DNA of 64,000 nucleotides from Yersinia ruckeri ATCC 29473 (GTDB lineage Bacteria; Pseudomonadota; Gammaproteobacteria; Enterobacterales; Enterobacteriaceae): NCBI RefSeq assembly GCF_000754815.1, contig NZ_KN150747.1, positions 95,647 to 159,646 of the forward strand, read 5' to 3'. Shown piece by piece: positions 57,424 to 64,000 of this stretch (position 1 is its first letter; each line of letters starts with the position of its first letter). The notes under the pieces were generated by a model. It saw only the letters and a program-made list of their open reading frames with translations, ran no database searches and was not told where the DNA came from. The position numbers and the translations under genes were made by a program.

Positions 57424-59115
57424 ATGGACAGAGTTAAGTCTTTATCACAACAAAGTATTTCTTTGTTGTTGGCGCTCTACATTGGTATTTTCCTGAATAT
57501 CTCGGTGTTCTACCGTAGATTCGACTCTTTTTCCCATGGAATTGAAGGCATAAAGGTACTGGCCGCTGCGACAGAGATAGTGGCTACCATTCTGTTTACC
57601 TTCTTTGTGATGCGCCTGATTTCTATAGGTGGCCGGCTGTTTTACCGTATCGCGGCCAGTTTATTGGTGTTGATTTCGGTGGCAGCCAGTTATTACATGA
57701 CATTCTTCAATGTGGTTATTGGCTATGGCATTATCGTCTCGGTCATGACCACCGATATCGATCTTTCTAAGGAATTGATCGGCCTGCATTTTATTATTTG
57801 GATGATGCTGGTCAGCGCATTACCGTTGTTGCTGATTTGGAAAAACTCACTGCGTTTAACGTTGCTGGAGCAATGTTGTACTCCGGGCCAACGCATTAAG
57901 CCGTTATTGTTGTTATTGGCCGTCGTGGCCTTAGTCTGGCTGCCATTACGCTATCTGGATAAAGCGCAAAAACTGGATGAACAGCTAAAAACGATTGATT
58001 TGCCCAGTTATGGTGGCGTGGTTGCGCATTCCTATCTGCCATCCAACTGGCTGGCTGCGTTGGGTTTATATGCTTATACCCAGTTTGATGAAAGTCAGGA
58101 TGCCGCCAATTTGCTCGATCCGGCCAAAGAATTTACCTACGTTGCTCCAGCGGATATTGATCAGACTTATGTGGTGTTTATTATTGGCGAAACGACCCGC
58201 TGGGATCATATGGGCATTCTGGGCTATTCACGGGATACCACACCACGCCTGAGTAAAGAAAAGAATCTGGTGGCATTCAAAGGGACGTCTTGTGATACCT
58301 CAACCAAACTTTCACTGCGTTGCATGTTTGTGCGTGAAGGAGGGGCGTCGGATAACCCACAACGGACGCTTAAAGAGCAGAATATCTTTGCCGTGCTGAA
58401 GTCTTTAGGCTTCAGTTCGGAACTGTTCGCCATGCAAAGTGAAGTCTGGTTCTACAATAATGCTAATGCGGATAATTACTCATTCCGGGAAATTATTGCC
58501 TCTGAGAAACGTAATGACGGTAAACCGGTGGATGACATGCTATTGGTTGATGAATTGAAGGAATCTCTGGGCCGTTATCCTAATGGTAAGCATCTGGTGG
58601 TATTGCACACTAAAGGCTCCCATTATCTGTATTCTCAACGCTACCCTCGTAGTTATGCCCGTTATACGCCGGAATGCATGGGTATTGATGATTCCTGTAC
58701 CCGAGAACAGCTGATTAATGCTTTTGATAACAGCGTGCTCTATACGGATAGCTTTATCGCTAATGTCATCGATCAGGTGCGAGATAAAAAAGCGATGGTG
58801 TTCTACGCAGCCGATCACGGTGAATCTATCGAAGCGAATGCTCATTTCCACGGTACACCTCGTGAAATGGCTCCCGCAGAGCAATTCCGGGTCCCTTTAT
58901 TGGTTTGGGCTTCCGATAAATTTTTGGCCGAACCACAACACCAGAAAGCGTTTGAGCAATTACAGGTTCAGCAGCGATTGGGAGCAAAACATCGCCATCA
59001 GGAACTGTTTGACTCGGTTCTGGGTTGCCTGGGTTATACCTCACCCGACGGTGGAATTGTGCCCGAAAATAACTGGTGTCAGGTGCCGAAAAATAAAACG
59101 CATCAAATAAAATGA
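57424..59115 (+). CDS. eptB: Kdo2-lipid A phosphoethanolamine 7''-transferase
   Basis: This inner-membrane enzyme adds phosphoethanolamine to the outer Kdo of LPS. The ATG at 57424 gives MDRVKSLSQQ and 563 residues, the E. coli EptB length; earlier in-frame ATG (57397) and TTG (57391) codons exist. Five N-terminal transmembrane helices precede the periplasmic sulfatase-like domain (about 230-563). VVFIIGETTRWDHMG carries the nucleophile Thr, and FYAADHGES and HGTPRE provide metal ligands. It is transcribed alone. Confidence 0.94.
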   Translation: MDRVKSLSQQSISLLLALYIGIFLNISVFYRRFDSFSHGIEGIKVLAAATEIVATILFTFFVMRLISIGGRLFYRIAASLLVLISVAASYYMTFFNVVIGYGIIVSVMTTDIDLSKELIGLHFIIWMMLVSALPLLLIWKNSLRLTLLEQCCTPGQRIKPLLLLLAVVALVWLPLRYLDKAQKLDEQLKTIDLPSYGGVVAHSYLPSNWLAALGLYAYTQFDESQDAANLLDPAKEFTYVAPADIDQTYVVFIIGETTRWDHMGILGYSRDTTPRLSKEKNLVAFKGTSCDTSTKLSLRCMFVREGGASDNPQRTLKEQNIFAVLKSLGFSSELFAMQSEVWFYNNANADNYSFREIIASEKRNDGKPVDDMLLVDELKESLGRYPNGKHLVVLHTKGSHYLYSQRYPRSYARYTPECMGIDDSCTREQLINAFDNSVLYTDSFIANVIDQVRDKKAMVFYAADHGESIEANAHFHGTPREMAPAEQFRVPLLVWASDKFLAEPQHQKAFEQLQVQQRLGAKHRHQELFDSVLGCLGYTSPDGGIVPENNWCQVPKNKTHQIK

Positions 59116-59121
59116 TCTTAT

Positions 59122-59147
59122 GCGCCAGATGGTTTTCTATCTGGCGC
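59122..59147 (+). terminator. Hairpin after eptB
   Basis: GCGCCAGAT pairs perfectly with ATCTGGCGC around an 8-nt loop, 7 bp after the eptB stop. T-tract is absent, so strength is uncertain. Confidence 0.65.
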
Positions 59148-59223
59148 GAATCCGGTTTCCTCTCCGCAGTTTACTGCTGCTGTTGTATACTCCCACGCTT
59201 ATTCCCCGTAACCAGAGACCTCC

Positions 59224-59814
59224 ATGACTTATCGCGTGGCGTTTATTGACGATCATGACATTGTGCGTTCGGGTTTTGTGCAACTGTTATCCATGGAGGA
59301 TGATATTCAGGTCGTTGGGGAATTTAGCTCGGCACAGCAGGCTCGCGCCGGTTTACCGGGGCTGAATCCACATATTTGTATTTGCGATATTTCCATGCCG
59401 GATCAGAGTGGATTGGATTTGCTTAAAGATATTCCCTCTGGAATCCGCGTTATCATGCTGTCGATGCATGATAGCCCAGCGCTGGTAGAAATGGCTCTCG
59501 AACGCGGCGCAAAAGGTTTTCTTTCCAAACGTTGCAAACCAGAGGATTTGATCACTGCGGTACGAACTGTGGGTTCGGGCGGTGTTTATTTGATGCCGGA
59601 AATCGCCCAACAACTGGTGCAGGTGGCTATTGATCCTCTAACTCGTCGCGAGCGGGAAGTGGCTATTTTACTCGCTCAAGGTATGGAGGTGCGTGAGATT
59701 GCTGAGTCTTTGAGCTTATCGCCGAAAACTGTTCATGTGCATCGAGCCAATCTTTTTGCCAAATTGGGTATCAGTAATAACGTGGAACTGGCGAAGCGGG
59801 TATTGAGTTTATGA
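59224..59814 (+). CDS. uhpA: Response regulator UhpA
   Basis: This NarL/FixJ-type regulator of sugar-phosphate uptake has 196 residues. The receiver domain (1-120) has DD at 9-10 and the phospho-acceptor Asp in [12 protein letters not shown] (about residue 54). The LuxR-type helix-turn-helix is at 130-196 ([25 protein letters not shown]). It overlaps uhpB by 4 bp (ATGATG). Confidence 0.94.
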   Translation: MTYRVAFIDDHDIVRSGFVQLLSMEDDIQVVGEFSSAQQARAGLPGLNPHICICDISMPDQSGLDLLKDIPSGIRVIMLSMHDSPALVEMALERGAKGFLSKRCKPEDLITAVRTVGSGGVYLMPEIAQQLVQVAIDPLTRREREVAILLAQGMEVREIAESLSLSPKTVHVHRANLFAKLGISNNVELAKRVLSL

Positions 59815-61340
59815 TGCAGCGCCTGATTACGCTGTTGGCATTATTTTTTATCTATTTTGCCGCGGCTTTTTGTTTGTGGGGAATTGGTACCTTGCTGGTT
59901 GAACAGCCATTGCAAGCATTGCTGCTGTTCCCCTTCGGTTTGCGTCTGGGCATTTTATTACAAAGTCCTCGAGGATACTGGCCGGGCGTTTTATTGGCCG
60001 ATGCTCTGTTGATATGGTTGTTGGCCGATCAATTTGGCAGTCTGATATTTTTATGGACGGCGCTGCCGGTCTTATTGCTGACTACATTATTGGCGGTGTT
60101 TGCCTCGCCTTGGCTGCTACGTCATCAACAAAGCGACAGTGAATGGCAGTGGCCATTATTACAAGGCGCGGTGATTGCTGTGGCTGCGTTGATTCAGGCT
60201 GCGGTTTGGCAACTCTCTACCGGTCAGGGCGGAATGGCGTTGCTATTGGGATTCTCTGGCGGTTTTACCATTGCCCCGACGTGCCTGCTTCTGTGGCACT
60301 ATTTGGCGCGGCAGATTTGGTTGCCTCTGGAACCTGGGTTGATTCACAAGCCGATTAACCTACGCCTACGCCATCTGGTTTGGTATTTGTTGCTGTTTGC
60401 ATTGAGTATTTGGTTGCAACATCAAGTCAATGAGGCTGAGTTAAGGCGCTTTGCCCCTTTCTGCCTGGCGATCCCGATTGTATTTATGTCTTATCGTTAT
60501 GGCTGGCAGGGAGCGCTGGTCGCCACTTTGCTCAATGGTGTGGCACTGATGGTAAACGAACCGGCTCAAATTGATTCACATCGGGATTTACTGTTGTCCC
60601 TGTTGGCGCAGAGTCTTACCGGTTTGCTGTTGGGGGCGGGTATTCAGCGACAGCGTGAGCTGAATCAGCAATTATCAGTGCGATTGAGTGAAAACCGTCG
60701 GCTGGCTCGGGATCTGGTGATTGCCGAGGAGCGAACTCGTCGAGAAGTTGCCAGAGAGCTACACGACGAGGTGGGACAAAGCATTACCGTCATTCGCACA
60801 CAGGCCAGCATTATCAAACGCTTAACCGAACAGGTGCCGGTAGTGGCCAGCGCCGAAGTCATCGAGACACTGGCGCTGAGGGTTTATGACGGCGTCCATG
60901 ATGTATTGAAACAGTTATGGCCCGCCGCGCTGAATAATTTACCGCTCTCTGCGGCGGTTGCTGCTTTGATGCGTGAATTGATTCCGCAGGATCAATCCGT
61001 GCTGGGAGTATTGCAATGGCAATTGAGCGATCAGTCTCTGGATGAAACGCTGAAAATTACGCTGTACCGTATTTGTCAGGAAGGCGTCACCAATGCTTAT
61101 CGTCACGGCGCAGCCACGCGAATCGAGGTGAATGTGCAGCAGGTGAAACAGCAGGTACATTTGACGATTCGTGACAATGGTAAAGGTGTCAATCTTGAGC
61201 TATTTACGCCCGGCTATGGTCTACGCGGTATGCAGGAACGAGTGAGCGCATTGGGTGGAAGTTTTAAACTGGAGGGAAATAATGGCACTTGTTTGAGTGT
61301 GATCCTGCCCACAGTTCCTTCGTTAACTAAGCAAAACTAG
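59811..61340 (+). CDS. uhpB: Sensor histidine kinase UhpB
   Basis: The 509-residue HPK7-type kinase has an N-terminal MASE1-like membrane region of about eight helices (1-285), an H-box [17 protein letters not shown] with the phospho-histidine, and a GHKL ATPase domain (about 400-509: [27 protein letters not shown]). It receives the glucose-6-phosphate signal through UhpC and phosphorylates UhpA. Confidence 0.94.
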   Translation: MMQRLITLLALFFIYFAAAFCLWGIGTLLVEQPLQALLLFPFGLRLGILLQSPRGYWPGVLLADALLIWLLADQFGSLIFLWTALPVLLLTTLLAVFASPWLLRHQQSDSEWQWPLLQGAVIAVAALIQAAVWQLSTGQGGMALLLGFSGGFTIAPTCLLLWHYLARQIWLPLEPGLIHKPINLRLRHLVWYLLLFALSIWLQHQVNEAELRRFAPFCLAIPIVFMSYRYGWQGALVATLLNGVALMVNEPAQIDSHRDLLLSLLAQSLTGLLLGAGIQRQRELNQQLSVRLSENRRLARDLVIAEERTRREVARELHDEVGQSITVIRTQASIIKRLTEQVPVVASAEVIETLALRVYDGVHDVLKQLWPAALNNLPLSAAVAALMRELIPQDQSVLGVLQWQLSDQSLDETLKITLYRICQEGVTNAYRHGAATRIEVNVQQVKQQVHLTIRDNGKGVNLELFTPGYGLRGMQERVSALGGSFKLEGNNGTCLSVILPTVPSLTKQN

Positions 61341-61434
61341 GAAATATTCCCGATTCATGCAGGAAAGGTGCCCGTTTCTTTCTTACGCGCGCGCGCCATG
61401 ATGACCACACTTTTATTAATGTCTGAGGTTCAAC

Positions 61435-62772
61435 ATGTGGTCTTTCTTTAAAAGCCGCGATAACGTACCGCTGGTAACGGATCAAAAAGAAATTGATACG
61501 GCCTATAAATATTGGCGTATTCAGTTAATGTGGACGATGTATATCGGCTATGCCGCTTTTTACTTCACCCGCAAAAGTTTTAACTTCATCATGCCAGCAA
61601 TGCTTAGCGATTTGGGACTGACCATGTCTGACGTCGGCATTTTGGGCACTCTGTTTTATATCACCTACGGCTGCTCAAAATTTATTTCCGGAATGATCAG
61701 TGACCGTTCAAACCCACGTTTCTTTATGGGTATTGGCCTGATAATGACCGGGATAATTAATATCCTGTTTGGTATGAGTTCCTCTCTACTGGTGTTCGGC
61801 ACCTTGTGGATTATCAACGCCTTCTTCCAAGGCTGGGGCTGGCCGCCATGTTCTAAAATTCTGACCAGCTGGTATTCTCGCTCCGAGCGCGGTGGTTGGT
61901 GGGCGATCTGGAATACTTCCCATAATTTTGGCGGTGCGTTGATTCCATTGTTGGTTGGCGGTATTTCACTGCACTTTAGCTGGCGTTACGGCATGATCAT
62001 TCCCGGTATTATTGGTGTGGTGATTGGTTTGCTGATGTGCTGGCGTCTGCGTGATAAGCCAAGCACCATGGGGTTACCTAGCGTCGGGAGATGGCGTAAC
62101 GATGCCATGGAACTGGTGCAGGAATCCGAAGGCTTGGGTCTGACGAATAAAGAAATCGTAAAACGTTATGTATTAACCAATAAATATATCTGGTTACTGG
62201 CGGTGTCTTATGTGTTGGTTTACATCGTGCGTACCGCGATAAACGACTGGGGTAATCTGTATCTGACGCAGGAAAAAGGCTACTCCCTGATGACGGCCAA
62301 CTCTGCGATTTCACTGTTTGAAGTGGGTGGCTTTATCGGTTCTCTGGTGGCTGGTTGGGGGTCTGATAAGTGGTTCCGTGGCAACCGTGGTCCGATGAAC
62401 CTCATTTTCGCCATCGGTATCTTCCTGTCCGTGGCGTCTCTGTGGATTATGCCGGGTGTCAGCTACGTATTACAGGCTGGCTGCTTCTTCGCCATCGGCT
62501 TCTTTATCTTTGGCCCACAAATGTTGATTGGTATGGCGGCGGCAGAATGCTCGCATAAAGATGCCGCAGGGGCTGCGACTGGCTTTGTGGGTCTGTTCGC
62601 TTATCTGGGTGCGGCATTGTCTGGCTACCCGATTGCTCGCATTATGGAAGTGTGGCATTGGAATGGCTTCTTCGTGGTCATTTCTATCGCGGCCTGTATG
62701 TCTGCATTGTTCTTATTGCCGTTTCTGCGCGCACAATCTCCGCGCTCGATCGAGGCAAGTGCCAGCGTCTGA
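61435..62772 (+). CDS. uhpC: Membrane sensor UhpC
   Basis: This organophosphate:phosphate antiporter-family protein of the MFS (445 residues, E. coli 439) senses external glucose-6-phosphate and controls UhpB. Family marks are ALYFTRKSF-like YAAFYFTRKSFNF, LFYITYGCSKFISG, AFFQGWGWPPCSK and GFFIFGPQMLIGMAAAECSHKDAAGAATGF. It is closer to UhpC than to the transporter UhpT. A candidate uhpT would be expected next but is absent: tRNA-Pro follows. Confidence 0.9.
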   Translation: MWSFFKSRDNVPLVTDQKEIDTAYKYWRIQLMWTMYIGYAAFYFTRKSFNFIMPAMLSDLGLTMSDVGILGTLFYITYGCSKFISGMISDRSNPRFFMGIGLIMTGIINILFGMSSSLLVFGTLWIINAFFQGWGWPPCSKILTSWYSRSERGGWWAIWNTSHNFGGALIPLLVGGISLHFSWRYGMIIPGIIGVVIGLLMCWRLRDKPSTMGLPSVGRWRNDAMELVQESEGLGLTNKEIVKRYVLTNKYIWLLAVSYVLVYIVRTAINDWGNLYLTQEKGYSLMTANSAISLFEVGGFIGSLVAGWGSDKWFRGNRGPMNLIFAIGIFLSVASLWIMPGVSYVLQAGCFFAIGFFIFGPQMLIGMAAAECSHKDAAGAATGFVGLFAYLGAALSGYPIARIMEVWHWNGFFVVISIAACMSALFLLPFLRAQSPRSIEASASV

Positions 62773-62858
62773 TAGCAGGCTGGTAAAGGGTTAATACTTC
62801 ATTTTTTGGCCGATACGGTGGTTTTATCAACACTTAGTGTCCGGTTATTAAAAAGTGA

Positions 62859-62887
62859 TTGACGACCCAGGAGCGTAGCAGTAAGAT
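62859..62887 (+). promoter_or_regulatory. tRNA-Pro promoter
   Basis: TTGACG (62859-62864), a 17-nt spacer, then TAAGAT (62882-62887), followed by a GC-rich discriminator GCGCCCC typical of stringently controlled stable-RNA genes. Confidence 0.85.
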
Positions 62888-62898
62888 GCGCCCCGATT

Positions 62899-62975
62899 CG
62901 GCGAGTAGCGCAGCTTGGTAGCGCAACTGGTTTGGGACCAGTGGGTCGGAGGTTCGAATCCTCTCTCGCCGACCA
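62899..62975 (+). tRNA. tRNA-Pro(TGG)
   Basis: This 77-nt tRNA has the acceptor stem CGGCGAG/CTCGCCG with an encoded CCA. Anticodon TGG is at 62933-62935, in a TTTGGGA loop closed by ACTGG/CCAGT. The TTCGAAT T-loop is present. It equals E. coli proM in type. Confidence 0.96.
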
Positions 62976-62983
62976 CATTTAAG

Positions 62984-63012
62984 AACCCTGGCTTTTTAGT
63001 CAGGGTTTTTTT
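62984..63012 (+). terminator. Rho-independent terminator of tRNA-Pro
   Basis: AACCCTG pairs with CAGGGTT around a 10-nt loop and runs into TTTTTTTC, 9 bp after the tRNA. Confidence 0.88.
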
Positions 63013-63554
63013 CGATCATCTGCTTTATGGGTGAGAGTGACACCGACACTGGCTGCTTCTATCGTCGGAATGTTGAACCAGATTGACAAAACCCAACTCA
63101 AATTTCGTCAGATAATGCGTATATAGCAGCATTTCCTCCTGTTTCACTCACCAATCACAAAAAAAACTGGGCATATCTTCATCTTTCAGCAACAAAGTTT
63201 TTCTAATTGTCTTTGGGTGTTACCACTGGCATAGACATTTTACCCAGTGAATAACACTGAATAATTAGTAGTAGCATAATTTTTAATGCTAACTATGTTA
63301 ATGAAAAGTTTTTTTTATGTTTGCTTGCTGTTTCTCATCCTCTGTATAAAACCCTATCAGCCGTATTGACGTTGCTGTTAACTGTTGCCAAATTGGTACC
63401 CTCAGGGGTAGTTAACGAGAGACGTTTTGGGGGTTAACCTCTTCAATCCGACCGTCTGAATAGGTTTCTATTCGGCTCCTCATTTTACCATTCCTGTGGC
63501 CATCGGGCCAAAACAGCACAGACCGCAGACTAAAAAATTATAGGGTCTGGTTGT
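63013..63554. other. Long upstream region of dppA
   Basis: No ORF is supported in this stretch of about 540 bp. It contains AT-rich DNA (63200-63330) and small inverted repeats such as GAATAG/CTATTC (63457-63472), likely part of the dppA promoter and leader. Confidence 0.5.
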
Positions 63555-63580
63555 ACACACAACACACATCACACATCACC
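63555..63580 (+). promoter_or_regulatory. CA-rich leader segment, candidate GcvB sRNA target
   Basis: A run made almost only of A and C (CACACAACACACATCACAC core) lies just upstream of the dppA ribosome-binding site (TGGAGC). GcvB uses a G/U-rich region to bind CACAACA-like sequences at dppA and oppA in enterobacteria. Confidence 0.6.
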
Positions 63581-63597
63581 ATAATGGAGCACAAGCG

Positions 63598-64000
63598 ATG
63601 ACGATTTCCTTGGGAAACGCAGGGATAGTAAAACTCGGTATTGGGCTAGTTGCGCTGGCGGTTTCTGCCGGTATTCAGGCAAAAACTTTGGTGTATTGCT
63701 CAGAGGGGTCTCCTGAAGGTTTTAACCCACAGTTGTTCACCTCTGGTACGACTTATGATGCCAGTTCTCGTGCCATCTATAACCGTTTGGTCGAATTCAA
63801 AATCGGGACGACCGAAATTCAACCGGCTCTGGCCGAGACGTGGGATGTCAGCGAAGACGGTAAAACTTATACTTTCCATCTGCGTAAAGATGTGAAGTGG
63901 CAGGACAGCAAAGATTTCAAACCTACCCGTACTTTCAATGCCGATGATGTGATCTACACCTTTATGCGGCAAAAAGATGAAAACCATCCTTATCATAAAG
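63598..64000 (+). CDS. dppA: Dipeptide-binding periplasmic protein DppA, 3' truncated by window edge
   Basis: This is the solute-binding protein of the dipeptide ABC transporter. The ATG at 63598 starts a signal peptide (cleavage near IQA/KT, about residue 28). The mature start KTLVYCSEGSPEGFNPQLFTSGTTYDASS is the SBP_bac_5 family pattern of DppA. The first 134 residues are in the window of an expected 530 or so. dppBCDF would follow outside the window. Confidence 0.94.
   Translation, partial: MTISLGNAGIVKLGIGLVALAVSAGIQAKTLVYCSEGSPEGFNPQLFTSGTTYDASSRAIYNRLVEFKIGTTEIQPALAETWDVSEDGKTYTFHLRKDVKWQDSKDFKPTRTFNADDVIYTFMRQKDENHPYHK

Overview
The window is chromosomal DNA of a gammaproteobacterium of the order Enterobacterales, most likely Yersinia. 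The basis is gene content and order (yidE, avtA, yiaD, yiaC-tag, glyQS, yiaF, mtlADR, yibL, fdhD/fdoGHI-fdhE, selAB, wecH, selC, hutUH, eptB, uhpABC, dppA) and protein sequences close to, but distinct from, the Escherichia coli versions. A miniature element sitting inside a terminator also fits Yersinia. The species cannot be fixed without a search.

Layout. 1-3.8 kb: 3' part of a yidE transporter gene, avtA and the lipoprotein gene yiaD. 4.0-8.8 kb: two large paralogous exported proteins of unknown function, each ending in a GNAT-like domain; the second starts with a beta/gamma-crystallin-like domain. 9.1-11.4 kb: yiaC-tag, then two tiny secreted proteins and an unusual set of nested inverted repeats. 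11.4-15.3 kb: glyQS and the lipoprotein yiaF. 15.3-20.7 kb: a Csu-type (spore coat U) chaperone-usher pilus operon. 21-26.1 kb: mannitol genes mtlADR with three CRP-like sites, a small membrane ORF and yibL. 26.2-30.1 kb: yiiM, a methyl-accepting chemotaxis protein behind a consensus sigma-28 promoter, and sodA behind a Fur-like box.

30.1-43.8 kb is a selenium/formate neighbourhood: fdhD, the selenoprotein fdoG (in-frame UGA with a SECIS-like hairpin), fdoH, fdoI, fdhE, selA, selB and finally selC (tRNA-Sec). A VanX-type dipeptidase, mdfA and wecH lie between selB and selC. Everything needed to make and insert selenocysteine except selD sits within 13 kb of its client gene.

43.8-46.8 kb is a degraded genomic island at selC: a truncated P4-type integrase gene with a palindromic leader, a relic IS3-family element, a broken DUF4942 gene and an intact rhuM. 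It is bounded by a 15-bp direct repeat of the tRNA-Sec 3' end. 47.3-49.4 kb holds a secreted beta-helix protein with two C-terminal repeats.

49.9-54.6 kb: histidine utilisation (hutU, hutH, permease) with a HutC-like operator. 54.7-59.1 kb: a 9-bp tandem repeat, a DUF1003 membrane protein, an alpha/beta hydrolase, a ~171-bp miniature element that splits a terminator, and eptB. 59.2-64 kb: uhpABC without an adjacent uhpT, tRNA-Pro(TGG), and the start of dppA behind a CA-rich leader suited to GcvB control.
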